NCBI GenBank assembly: GCA_021442155.1
Contig: CM038221.1
Coordinates: forward strand, 77,268,494 to 77,332,493
Direction: 5' to 3'
Source: Cymbidium sinense
Taxonomy: Eukaryota; Streptophyta; Magnoliopsida; Asparagales; Orchidaceae
Length of the DNA stretch: 64,000 bases
The translations under genes were made by a program, and so were the position numbers. The notes beneath the pieces were generated by a model. The model was not told the origin of the DNA. It ran no database searches and was given only the letters and a program-made list of their open reading frames with translations. The first letter of the stretch is position 1. Every line of letters starts with the position of its first letter. Positions 13,140 through 25,014 of this stretch are shown piece by piece.

Positions 13140-13859
13140 GAGTGCATTTGGTATGGTTTTGGTGCACGCATGGCATAAACTGCATGCAGCGTTGTGCCAG
13201 AATGAAGTAGCTGCAGCTGCAACTAGTCTCTTCCTTCCATGCGGTCACAATTTTGTTTCCCTAAACTACCCCTCCGCTTTTTAACTTCCAGGGGCATCAA
13301 TGACGAGATCGTTCTCGCGTACCCTGGAAACAACAATTTTGCGTGCCCTCAAACATCTTTTGCTTCGGAGAACGAGGGTTTCTCTTGTGACTCACCGCAA
13401 CCGATCTCACCCACAAGTCTCTACTTCATTCTCCTCACAGACGATCTCCTCATCTCTGTCTCCTTGCATCGATCTCGCCTCGCCTGGTCTTTACTGATCT
13501 CCTCATGCTCTTTGTGGTTCTTTGTGGATGATTCAGTTGTATTATTGGCAATTTCTATCTCAGATTAGTAATGAGTTTGCAATGTGAATCAAAATTTACC
13601 AAATCCTCCGATTAAACTATTAAATTTGTTCCGCAATATTGAAAATTAGGTTTTTCGGTAGAAGGCTTTAAGAACATATTTTATCTTTTCCCACCGGTAT
13701 GTTCAATCCATTATTTTCTTCGAGAATTTCAGCATTTTGATATATGCGGGAATGGATGTAAATGCTTTGATCTAGCTTAACCTCTATTTTGTTGTTCCAT
13801 CATTTCCCACCAGTTTGCAATGCGATTGTCTTCTGGGTTTCATCGCTTGTGTGATAATG

Positions 13860-14534
13860 ATAGGATCTTTAAATGGGAAACCAAGGAAAGGTAGAGCCGG
13901 TGCTACTTGGGAGAGAGATGTGAATATAATATTTTGTGAGCTTTGTCTGAAGGAGATAGACTTGGGTAATAGACCGACGATCTATTTTAATAAACAGAAT
14001 TGGAATAATTTAATCAAAAAAATTAAGGAGAGAACTGGAAGAGAGTACAACAGGACACAACTTAAAAATAAATAGGATCAGTTAAAGAAGGATTGAAAAT
14101 TGTGGAAAGAGTTGAAACAAAGATCGGCTGGTTTAGAATGGGATCCGACAAAGAAAACTATTGACATATCGACGATTGGTGAAAAAGATATTGGTAACTT
14201 TCATACATACTTTTTTCATTCTAATAACTTCACAAAGAGTTCATATGAACATAACATCTAAACATGATTGCATGTTACGATATTACCAAATATGAAGAAA
14301 TTTAGATATTGCGGCTTAGACCCTGAAATTGAAGAGAAATTAGATCTCATGTTCAGTGGCGTGGTTGTCACAGGTGCCCATTCTTGGACACCAAATCAAG
14401 AAGTTGATGACATTGTCCAAGAACAAAATTATTCTGAGCTTAGGTCTGGTTCAAATGATTCAGAGAATGAATTGTTACATGTCACAAATTCCACAATCAA
14501 TCTAGTCAAGGCATTCACCCTAGCTCAGAGGTAA
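13860..14534 (+). pseudogene. Myb/SANT-like (Harbinger ORF1-type) protein, dead
   Basis: A single frame gives a trihelix/Myb_DNA-bind_3-type domain: ATWERDVNIIFCELCLKEID, GNRPTIYFNKQNWNNLIKK, FKERTGR-like IKERTGREYN, QLKNK, KLWKELKQRSAGLEWDP and TKKTID. Downstream come MKKFRYCGLDPEIEEKLD and VTGAHSW in the same frame. Such proteins bind DNA and in Harbinger elements help the transposase; relatives in host genomes are called L10-interacting Myb-domain proteins. Stops interrupt the frame at 14,073-14,075 and 14,094-14,096, where the family has Trp (NKWDALKKDW-like), and two more occur just before the second segment. It is not functional as a full-length protein. Confidence 0.8.
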
Positions 14535-16600
14535 AAAAAAGAGGTGTTGGAATTCCTGACATCGATATCGAGTTAGCTGCATGTACTTCCAGAGCGAATA
14601 AACCAAACTGCAACGCCATCACTATCTGAGGCGATTAGTATTTAGATAAAATCACTGAAGTTTTTGAAGATATTTCACTTTACCTGCATTCAACTAGGTT
14701 GCTTGAAGATCCAAAAAAGCGAGAACTTTTGGCTGGTTGAACGGAGAGTTCATTATCTACACTATCATTTTGAAACACGTGATGTTTAGCTAGGTTGTCT
14801 TTAAGAAAAGATGTTTTGATCTAAAAATTTAAACTTCTCCGTGATCTGTTAGTGGAGAGTTTGCTCTTTTTAACTTATTGTATTTATTTCTGTAATATGC
14901 TGAACTTCTTTGTAAATTATATGATAGCGGTACGTGATATATCATAGGTTACTAGGGGAATTTTGTGTAGTACCTTAACCTGTAATGGCTAATATAGTGA
15001 CATATATATTTTGTTAAAGTTTATGGATAGTGATGATGATGATCAACCTATGACGCAATTGTTACCAGATGCTTAATACAGTAGATGAGACTTATGTTTT
15101 CAAGACTCCATGTATGACTTCCATTTATTAATGAAAATTGAACCAATGAGTTACTACTATGGCATATTCCAAAACTACGATAGTTAGTTAAATGTTAGAT
15201 TATTTCTATTCATGTGTAACTACCTTGTATGAGTTTATGGAGACTTATCTTGCAAATATAGTAATTGTTGATTGTTTGTCGCAACTGTTAATTCTTTTAC
15301 ATTGAGAAATTTAGTTTTGCTTACTATCCTAAATACTTTAGAGTTGGTCTCTTTGGTCCTTATTATAATGATGCCAAATGGTGATTTCCATAAACTTCAA
15401 GTTTTGTATCCAATAGATAGTTATCAATAACTTTCTTTCATATGAGATTGTGCAGCAAACAAAGCAAAGTTAATGGCTAGCCTTTCCTAAGATGAAACTA
15501 GAATATTTGTCTATAGTACATAGTATGAAACTCATACGCATGCCTCTGCTTTTACTATTATATAATTGGTGCTAACAGTTCCAAACAATGTTCAAGTTAT
15601 CTAGCTATTCTTAGATTATCTCATGAATGAGTTGCCAGCAACATTGTTCATAGTTAATCAATTTTCTTCAATCTTTTGTAAATACCAATGAAAGATGTTT
15701 GAGATTTTAACAAAAAATTCATCATTCCCTCAATACAAAATTTATTTTCTAGATATCACAAATTCTAAGAGGCTAATTATATGGTATTCCAAAGATCATG
15801 AACAGTTAATTATGAAAATCAAATTAATTGGAGTTGTTCAATCCAAGGATGTTGACATAAATTTTCTTGCTGAATCCAAGGATGATATATATATATATAT
15901 CAGCTTCTCTTTATACTTAAATGATCTTCTTCTTGTGCCATACTTAGAAATTTGAGCTTTTTCGATGGCCTGAGCTCAAAATGATCATAATTAGAGCAAT
16001 CAGATTTGCAATAAAATAATTTACCGAATTGGATTGTTGATTGATTAACAAGTTATCATTAGTTGGTTCTCGATCAAGAATCTATCCTCTTGATTATCTT
16101 TGCACATATTTTCTTCAATTTTCATGTATAGATATGGATTTGATTCTGTGTTTTGAGCTACTTTAGGCAAAATGGTAGAGTTTTTTTGCAATGAATGCAA
16201 TTATATTATTTTGTGGTGTTAATTTTCTATATTTTTAATCGTAGTTTGCTCGACGATCTATAAGCTCTCATGCCTGCTTTTATTTGATGAACTTATAAAC
16301 TTTTCTGAGCTCTTATTTAATTTTAATCAATTTAGTTCATTGTGAGATCTCAGTTTTGTTAAATTTGATTTTGTTTGTTCATGATTGTAAATCAAATTTG
16401 AGATTTTAATTTTAAAATTTGGTGTCATTTCTCATGGGCATTTTTTATCATCATTATTTGTGCATAGGATGCTGGTAGGAATCTTCTAAAGAGAGCAATG
16501 AATAGACTATTAAATTAACAAAATCAGCAAATAAAGGACAAATGAAAATTAATGTCAACTCACTTTAAAAAGTGATTGTAATAATAACAATAGATATTCA
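14535..16600. other. Interior of the putative Harbinger element, nothing recognised
   Basis: About 2 kb of AT-rich sequence. I looked for DDE transposase motifs downstream of the Myb-like relic and found none. Short frames at 15,695-15,955 show no family resemblance. Confidence 0.4.
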
Positions 16601-16607
16601 TACATAA

Positions 16608-17275
16608 CTTTACAAAAATGATATTAATACAAATTTTGTAATGTCATTCATGTCGACATGTAAGAAATAGAATCAAATATTTTATAATATCCCCCGTCCT
16701 CATATTAATATTTTTATTGCTAATATAATTTTTTATCAGGAACTATGAGTTCAAAAGAATCTCTACGAGTCAGCGTATTGCAAACCCAGAAATAAATGCA
16801 TTATGAGAAAATTTTGGGTGTCAGAAATAACTGATGATTATCAAACAAATGATCATGCAAGAGATAGCAATAGAAAAAAAAATTTAAGATTTGATCAGGA
16901 ACTTTTACAAAAAACTATGTGCTAATACAAATTTTTGCAATGCCATTCGGTTTATATCATGTAAAAAATAGAATCAAATATTTTGTAATATTTTCCATCC
17001 TCATATTAATATTTTTTATTATCAATATAATTTTTTTATCAGGAACTATGACTTCAAGAATCTCTACTGAGTCCAGAGCTATGTATTGCAACTGTGATTT
17101 GCAATGTTATATATATTCACTTCACATAGGAAAAGAAATTAAAAAATTTCTTGTGTCCAAGAAATAAAATAGAAATGAGAACTATTTCAAATATGATGAA
17201 TAAGGTGACATATCAAACAGTGATCATGCTAAGAGGATAATAATAGAAAAAAAAATTTAAAAGATTTGATCAACA
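16608..17275 (+). repeat. ~300 bp imperfect tandem duplication
   Basis: Two units begin near 16,620 (taatacaaattttgtaatg) and 16,921 (taatacaaatttttgcaatg). Shared words follow in order: agaatcaaatattt, cctcatattaatattttt, atcaggaactatga, tcaaacaa/tcaaacag before tgatcatgc, and a run atagaaaaaaaaattta. The second unit is longer by an insert near 17,080-17,180. Non-coding. Confidence 0.8.
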
Positions 17276-18014
17276 GGATATTAAGCTTAATATTCTTATC
17301 GCACTTTATCAGACTTGTACTTTTAATATTAGTATTATTAATTAAGTAGTATTATTTATTAATGTGCAACTGTCGATGTAATTTATTAGACTTCTAACTA
17401 CATATGAGTATTAGTTATCTATTTTATTCATTATGTTTAAATTTATTCAAATTATATACCATGGTTATTTCCGACAAACGCATGACAACAAATTTTAAAA
17501 CGAGTTTTCAAACAGAATCACAACTTAAGAATGTAGAATTTCTGCCACCAAATTTCAATTTACCGCTTCTCAAAAGCTGCAGCTGCCCCAAATAGTCCCT
17601 TAAAAGAGATGAATCGGATTAGCTAACAAGTGGTCTCAAAATTAACAAACAAAATTTTATATAAAACATGGGGGGCATGTTTACATATATACTTACATTA
17701 CATATCTATCAACTAAACTTCAATTTTAATAAATATTACATCTCTATCTTCAATATCTCATCAAGAACAAATAACATTATTTTTAAAAATACTCAAAATA
17801 ATTTTTAGATATTAGTATTTTTAAAAACAACAATTATTATCAAATATGCTTTACTTTGAAACAAAATATAAATAAATAAAATAAAAATAAAAAACAAAAG
17901 TGATAACAAACACCCCTTTAGTTTCTTGAAATCCTAGCATAACATTAGCTATTTATTTCGAAAAGAACGCATGTAAAAGAACGAATGTAAAATAAATACA
18001 AAAGGATTACTTTA

Positions 18015-18313
18015 CAATTATTTGGTTGAATTTTACAAATTCACGACTTTATTTTTTCTCGTTAATTAAAAAATGTAATATAAAGTATTTTGAAAATTTT
18101 GGCCTGACGACGGTGTGGGGAGGGTGGCCACAACACTTTATATCGATGATTAAGATTCCAAATCAAGAATTTCAAATACATCAAATGACATTTGTAATGT
18201 ATTTGGAATACATTACATTACCTTAAAAATTTTACTTCAAGCCAAACACCAAAAAAGTTAAAATCTCTACATTTACTTTACTTTGCACTCAATTCCTCCA
18301 ACCAAACAGCCCC
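18015..18313. mobile_element. Tourist-like MITE in an intron of the Borealin-like gene
   Basis: A 299 bp segment flanked by TTA (18,012-18,014 and 18,314-18,316). Its right end read inward is GGGGCTGTTTGGTTGG, the familiar Tourist/PIF end. The left end reads CAATTATTTGGTTGA, sharing TTTGGTTG. The interior holds a short palindrome aatgtatttggaatacatt near 18,195. No coding capacity. The left end is less certain than the right. Confidence 0.5.
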
Positions 18314-19043
18314 TTAAGTGTGTTATCAAATCTAGTATTCCTGCTAGAGTTATAAAATACTAGAATTATTAATACCATGATTTCATTAGCATCAAACGAC
18401 AGTGAGATCTACACAAACTTCTCATTAGGAAATCACTAAAAGAGGCATATCAATGTAGTGTAAAGAGTTACATACCCCAGGAGTTTGGAAAGCATTCCCC
18501 ACACCCAGCATCTGAAGCATCTGAGCGTCTAATGCACCATCTAGAACCTTCCATGCATTAAAATGGGATTAGTGTCTCACTTAAGAAGACATTGATGAGA
18601 CTAAAAGAAGTTTTAAAGGTCACTGGCCATGATTCAACTCACAAAATCAGGGATTTGTAGGCCAGCTGCATTCAGGAAACTGTGCTTTACTGCAACCACC
18701 AAAAAAATTTAAAAATTCTTAGCATCCAGTAAAGGTTATTTCGAAGGCAAATATAAGAAGCTATCTAAACCTGATTCCACTGAGAATTGCTGGCCAACAC
18801 CTGCACTAACAACTGAAGCACGACCATTTCCATAAAAATTTTTATGTTTTTGCATCAGCTCAAACACCTTATCTTCCTCGTTTCTTACCACCGAGAGATT
18901 CGGTAAATTCTCTTAGAAGAATTTTAAGGCAGGGGTCTGAAGCTGATCCTCGCTCAAGTAAGATCGAAGCATGCGAAGATGAGCAAGCATGTTGTGTACT
19001 TCAGCCACTTGAATGGCTCGGATTGCGGCAATTCGACGTTCAA

Positions 19044-22000
19044 CTACACAGACATGAAGCTTTGCTATCAACGAACAAGAAATAGATTTTTTTTTATTTT
19101 TTTATGAAGCAAAAGGTTGAGAGAAGGCATCAGGTTTCCTTGATGCCTTAACAAGCAGAGCAAAACAGTACGTGGAAAAAGTTAAATTTCAACGAAGTGG
19201 AAGGCAAAAATCTAAAGTTACAAGCTTGATTTAGGAGTATGAGATGGAGAAAAGTTCAGAGACTAGGATAGCAAAAGAGGAATAGGTAAAATAGAGAAGT
19301 AAATAATGGACAAAAAGGGACCATTTTGTTTTCGCAGAAATATAATTACTCGATATTAAAGTAAATCCTACAAAGTAAGAAAATGGCAAATTTGACAGCA
19401 ATTAACTGCATCAACTATGTAGTTTAAATACAACAAAATCAAACAGTAAGGAAAAAACAATCAGGTTCAATTACTAATAATGGGAGAAATTTAATATGTA
19501 ACAAAAAATTAGTAGGTCCAACTGAGAATATGTTTGGGGCAGTTATAGCTTTTTGAAAAGCTAACTATAAAATTGATGGGGAAAATAATTTTTTTAAAAC
19601 TATTGTGTATTAAAAATATATATATTTTTAAATTCAAATAATAATCAAACAGTTTTGTTCTCAAAAGTAAATTTTTATTATAAAATTTTAAAAAATAACC
19701 AAAAAATTTGATATAAATATAGCTATATTGCTTTCTAACTTATTTTTTAAAAACAAAGAAGCTACCCAAACACACACACTCCATTTGATAAAAGTGACTT
19801 TCCATACCAAGCAGTATATTTCATATTCATATTTGCGTTTGTATTAATAATCTACTCTTTAATTGGCACTTGAATCACTTGCCATATCTAAACAAATGAA
19901 ATAGGTTGCAAAAGATGATAAATTGGCCGCATCAAGATTATCATTTGAGGAGATCGTTTGATATCCAAACTTAGCCTAGTATGGATCGAGCCATAGATGT
20001 TAGTCTCACACTTGGGAAAAACCTACTCTATGAGTTGATATATTCAATCAAAACTCATATGGAAAAGACTACTGGTAAAACAAGCTGAATATTAATTGGA
20101 AAAGTTCAAATATCCATTTAAATTTGAAAGTCTTCTACTATACACCTTGAAACATAGCTATTACTAAGGAATCAAAGGCTATTCCTTTTCTCATTGATGG
20201 TCATAAGAAAAGAGAATCAAATAGAGAAATTGCATCAACTTTGCGAGGGTCTGTAAGTTCAATATAGTAGAGTTCATGACTTACACCATTCATGTTTGCA
20301 AAGAGTTGTATTATTTTATGCAAGAAGAAGACTTAGAAAGAACAAATAAGTTTTGCAATAAAAAATTATGAAATAAAATTTAGGCTAAAGTGATTAGGTT
20401 GGCTCAAGATGTTGGCCATTCAAAATCAAAGAAGATTGCTAACTTTCTAAACAAGGGTGGGGTGCGGGGTAAAGAGAGAATTTGGAAAGGTAGGAGAGTC
20501 ACAAAATTCTATTTTTAATGATTATTTTGAATTCCCTTACGCTAACTTAATCATGTTAGGACATAAATAGTTAGTTTAAGAGCACCAAAGATCCACAGTG
20601 AAGGTTAAAAGAAGAGGCCAGTGCATTTGTTTGCCACGAGAATGACTTCAATAGACTTCACTATTTATCTAAGTGATGTCAGTTATCTTTTGTTAAACTT
20701 TTATTATTTTTATTCTTTTAATTTTAATTATCTTTTATGAAAGTTGTAACTGATATAGTGAATTTTAGTTCCAATCGTTGAACAATCTTTTGATACGAGC
20801 ATAAATTTTGCAAGGTTCTTTTATTTCATGATATGAAAGAAAAAGATTACCAAGAAGAGAGAGGTCCTCCCCAATTACCTAAATCCTGAATAGGAAGTTC
20901 GCTATGAAATTGTTGTTTACAACGAGAGGAGCATTTACTTATTTGTAAATTGTAATCTCCATAAATGTCATCCAATAGAAGAACAACCTTCGATACAAAA
21001 TCATTGTATGTCTCAAGAAGGCTCCAAAAGTGATGGCTAATCTTTAATTTAAAATTCCAAAGTTTATGATTGAGATCCTCATCTTTTTGATAGACCGTAA
21101 TAAGCCTTTCGAGATGAATCTTTAAAAAAAAAACTCAAAATAGAATAAGATTCAACTTGAAGTTTATCTTTATAAAGAGTGGTTGTATAAACAAGTATTA
21201 AAGCTGAGATTATTTATCCTTAATCAACTTTGACTGGGGAAAGAAGTTCATAACCAACGACACTCAATGAATTGTTATCATTCTTATTGAAGATCAACCT
21301 ATATGTTCCCTCCTTTAATAAGAGCTACTTGTTGGAGTTGTAATAACTATCCTACCTATTCCAAAAAAATAAAATTTGTTTTAGCCCTTAGAGCCATTAT
21401 CAATCACTAAATAACAAAGTTTAGTTATGTGTAAGTCTCTTCATGATCGAAATATAATAGAATTCCCAAACTTTAATTAATAATATGTATGCAAATTATC
21501 TTCAGCTCTAGTTGGTTAAGTGTATTTCTTGAAATATCCTATTCCTTTTTTTCTAAGGCACTGATATCAAGAAATAAAATAAGATTTCTATATCCAAGCT
21601 TAACTCAAACCATATATCAAAGGGATTTTGAAGTGATGTCAAGTTCATATACTTTTCATTTCATATTAGTTTTCCATGGACAATAAAAATTGCATCAAAC
21701 TTGTTCAAATGATTCTACTTGCAATCAATCAAAGAGTATGTCATATTATTCCTCTCACTTAATCAAAGAAAGATCATTTTGGATTGCATGCCAAGATTTT
21801 ATTTTACCTTTCATTTGAAAGACCAATATGTATTGTAAGGTAAAATAAAAGCAAAACTCAAGATTCAACATACTTCATCTATCTTTTCTTTTATAACTCG
21901 CTTTGTATGTGACACATGATCACTTTAGGCTCAACAAAGTATAGAGTAGAAATTTCAGATTTAATCAAAAGAGAATTACATAATTAATGTGATTCAAATA

Positions 22001-22440
22001 AGAATCAAATTTGATATGGACAAATGAAGTAAAACAATTATTTCAAATTTAATTTAATAAGACATAAATTTGAAATCTCATATTTGACTAAACATATGCT
22101 CATATGATAATGAAATTCAAATATAACCTAAGCCAAACACATGCCCAAGAATAGAGATATGAAATCAAGTCAAAGGGATTAAACTCAACCCTTTTATTAG
22201 ACTAGGTAAACTTTCCAAATTTAAAAATCCTAACATGTGAAACACTAAGAATAGTTGCATCGACATGGGAGCTTTTCTTTCCATATTAACATAGAAATAT
22301 ATTCAATATTTGGAAGAAATGAAAGCAAATCCAAAGAGGGATTTCATTTCATTCTTCTCTCTCTTTTTTTTTTTTAGCTTTAATCACATGAATCATAAAG
22401 GAAACACTTATATGCCAATAAAATAAAAATAAAAAAGATC
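19044..22440. other. Upstream region of the Borealin-like gene; no gene recognised
   Basis: About 3.4 kb, AT-rich. I searched the minus strand for a first exon (Met followed by a basic N-terminus and a GT donor in phase with 19,043) and did not find a convincing one. No transposon protein is recognisable here, although weak similarity to degraded retroelement leader sequence is possible. Confidence 0.4.
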
Positions 22441-23140
22441 AAAACCTATCATTAGCAACTAATTTTAAGAGACAAACAACATGCTAAACCCATACGCATG
22501 GGTTCAAAATTTTAGATTTACCTATGGAAGATGTTTGCATGTTAATAAAATTAATTAAGAGCAAAGCTTACCATTAGCAAATAGTGTTAAAGAAGCAGGC
22601 ACACATACTAATCTTATATGCATAGACTTAAAGATTTAGATTTGCTAAGAGTGCTTGTTTACAAAATGTCTAGGTTAGTTTCAATCCACAGAACAAACAA
22701 TCATATTGGATTGTGACAAATAAAAAAAGTCTGGAATTTCACTTAAACCAAATAATTATTTGCATAATAGCACGTGACCTAATGATGGAGAGATGTGAGA
22801 ACAAGGTAAGACACCTCCATATTAAGCTCAACGTCACAAAATTTAAAATATTTAGGTGACTGAAATCATTACTTGCATGATAATGAGTTACTAATTGCTA
22901 AAAAGAGGAGATCAAAGCAAAACTAGACAACACTACACAAGTGATACCCATTTACAAATCCTTATTATTATTATTTTTTGCTTAGTAATCCAAAGAAATA
23001 ACAAATGCTAAACTGAAATTTCAAATTTGATTAAGAGAGCATTTAAAGGAGATCAATGTCATACTAAACTTCATATGCATGGACTTACAATTTCAGATTT
23101 AGCTAAGAAGATGCTTGTATGCCAATAAAATAAGTTAAAA
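22440..23140 (+). repeat. Degenerate repeat units
   Basis: Loose repeats of a unit containing cat(a/g)ctaa, then tat/tac gcat(a/g)g, then a dttagattt(a/g)(c/g)ct word, gatg(t/c)ttg, ccaataaaat and attagcaa(a/c)ta. Copies start near 22,480, 22,605 and 23,058. They lie 5' of the Ty3/gypsy pol relic and may be its leader or gag region, but no gag motif is visible. Confidence 0.45.
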
Positions 23141-25014
23141 ACAAAATCCTTCATTAGCAAATAATACAAAAGAGCCAATATTATAATTTGCAAACTTTCT
23201 TCTTTTGGTAAGACTTTGAGACTTAAGAACTTGAATGCATAATTTAAACATGTATATGGGGATCTCGCTCGATGCCAACCGAATAAAAGGAGGCCCCTAT
23301 CTTATAGAAAGCCTAATATTTTGCTATAAAATTTTAAAATGCCCCTATTTAATAGAGGGATTTTTATTTTATTTCTAAAATGCATTCTTGTATCATTAGA
23401 GAATTTCCATGTGAAACTTATGAAAGCTTTAAGTACGATATTCATTATACTTTCATGTAAAATACTTTAAATATCGACAATTGATTGGCAACATTAGCCT
23501 TTCACCTTTGAAATCAATGAGCTAGTAGGTGATGGGATCTTCTAGATGACTCTCCAAGGTGTCAACCATCAGAAATTTCACCACGTATGATCTTTTTCTT
23601 AGGTACTCATCCTTGACGAGTTTTATTTGTTGCGGATCTCTGGGAGTACGATCACAATGTCACGCTGCTGTCTTTCTTTAACACGCTTTAACTTCAAGGC
23701 TTTGGCCTCCAAATTGCTTTTTTTGAGGCCATTTGACGGTGGATTCTTGAATCGTGGTCCAAGCCACCATAATGCTCACCGTGCATGTCTTGAATTATGA
23801 CATATTGTCGGTTGGAGGAGGTCTCATTGGAGAAGCAACTCGACCTCCGATGATATGCCATTGATATTTTCTTTTCATCAGTCATTCTCCTTAGTAACTT
23901 TGAGGACCCGACACACTTTTGCAGATACAATTTTGAGTTTCCTTACTAGAGAAGCTAAAACATGATGTTATTGGGTCCAGAAGGACTATTTGATTTGATC
24001 AGTAGAACTATTTCACTTTATCCATCTTAGGCTGTCAAATTTGTTATGAGTTGGAACACTCGCTTCTAGTTTCACAGCTAGTTGCATAATTTTTTACTCA
24101 AGCAATGGTTATTGTCATACATCAATATTTTCTCTTATCTCCGGGTTAACTAACTTGCTTCCATATGAAGAAGTTTCTATATCGCTACTTCTTCTCAAGG
24201 CTTTAGCCTCTATATTTATTTTTTCTTCCTACTGGATCTTTAGAATTTTCGAACATCGAAAGGGCCGATGCTCCCAGGAACTTGTTAAGAATGATCTTGA
24301 GTTCTTACTACCACTGATGGTAGTTTTTGTAGTGGAACATTCTTAGTTTCTCTGATAATTAGTCTTTGATACCTCTTCTTCATAAGGCATTTTTTCTTGA
24401 CAACCTTCAAGACTCTATGTACTCAAAGAGATAGAGTTTCAAGTTATTTCTTTTGAAGAGTTGGAGCTGACTGCTATTAAGCCCAAAAAGACTGCTTAAC
24501 ATCACTAGTAGAGTTATTCCTTTTCACCCATTTCAAATTTTCAAACTCATTGTGAGTGGGAATACTCGCTCGCATCAAGTCGATCACATAGTGATCACAA
24601 CAACTCGAGCTCACAGTTTAGCATTTCTTCTCTTTCTTTGTGTTCTACTCAATTTTCCTCTAAAATAGGAGGCGTCAGGATCATGCATTCATAATGCGAA
24701 AGGTTCAAGCAAAGTAATGATTCATGGTGTACAAGAAACTTTCTGCCTAATGATGTTTCTTTTCATGACTAACTCTTCAGAATAACCAAATCTTTCAAAT
24801 ACAAAGGCTCTCTTTCAAGGAATCTTAGTAGCAGTAGTGGTCATTCCAATTATCCTCCTCCCCTACACAGGTTGGTGTGTATAATATGCATGTGCTTCAA
24901 GTAGAGGTTTAGTTGTAGCAATAATGGTTAGGAAGTCTACATTACCAAATTGAATAGTAGCTCCAATATCCATAATATTGATAATAATGTTAGCCAGACG
25001 GATAGAAGCACACA
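23141..25014. other. Probable degraded 5' part of the Ty3/gypsy element
   Basis: About 1.9 kb directly upstream of recognisable pol. By position it should hold gag, protease and the N-terminal reverse transcriptase, but I cannot recognise zinc knuckle, DSGA/DTGA protease or YVDD motifs. A minus-strand frame at 23,694-23,930 looks like chance. Confidence 0.3.

Larger units (their letters stand above)
13140..17599 (+). mobile_element. Putative PIF/Harbinger element (4.46 kb), decayed
   Basis: The proposed element is flanked by TTA on both sides (13,137-13,139 and 17,600-17,602), the 3 bp target preference of PIF/Harbinger elements. The ends are weak inverted repeats: GAGTGCATTTGG and, read inward from the right, GGGACTATTTGG (8 of 12 match). 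Both subterminal regions contain agctgcagct-type words. The interior carries a Myb/SANT-like relic at 13,860-14,534, the usual second protein of this superfamily, but no DDE transposase was recognised. It sits in the third intron of the Borealin-like gene, opposite in strand to that gene. The ends are inferred; the Myb content is the stronger evidence. Confidence 0.45.
11943..19043 (-). pseudogene. Borealin-like (chromosomal passenger complex) gene, broken
   Basis: Five minus-strand exons join in phase: 19,043-18,771, 18,689-18,643, 18,547-18,476, 12,644-12,506 and 11,980-11,943 (stop TAG). All four introns start GT and end AG. The product begins inside a coiled-coil-like segment (ERRIAAIRAIQVAEVHNML), continues LRSYLSEDQLQTPAL and NLPNLSVVRNEED, and ends with MLLSVRGSPLGVYKED and EAIHESGDG. 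From memory this matches the plant Borealin-related (BORR) family; the GSPL motif also resembles the C-terminus of animal Borealin. Borealin anchors INCENP and Survivin in the Aurora-B chromosomal passenger complex at centromeres. Two defects are seen. A TAA at 18,915-18,913 interrupts KFF|ENLPNLS, where relatives as I recall them have Glu. No exon encoding the N-terminus was found upstream. The third intron is 5.83 kb because of nested transposons. Retained introns rule out a processed copy. Confidence 0.75.

Noticed and set aside
13239..13568. 109-codon plus-strand frame before the Myb-like relic
   Set aside because: CT-rich composition without recognised motifs; a leader of the Harbinger gene is possible but not supported.
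17670..17918. Possible MITE with GGGGGCATGTTT and AAACACCCC ends
   Set aside because: The ends match poorly and the flanks show no TTA or other duplication.
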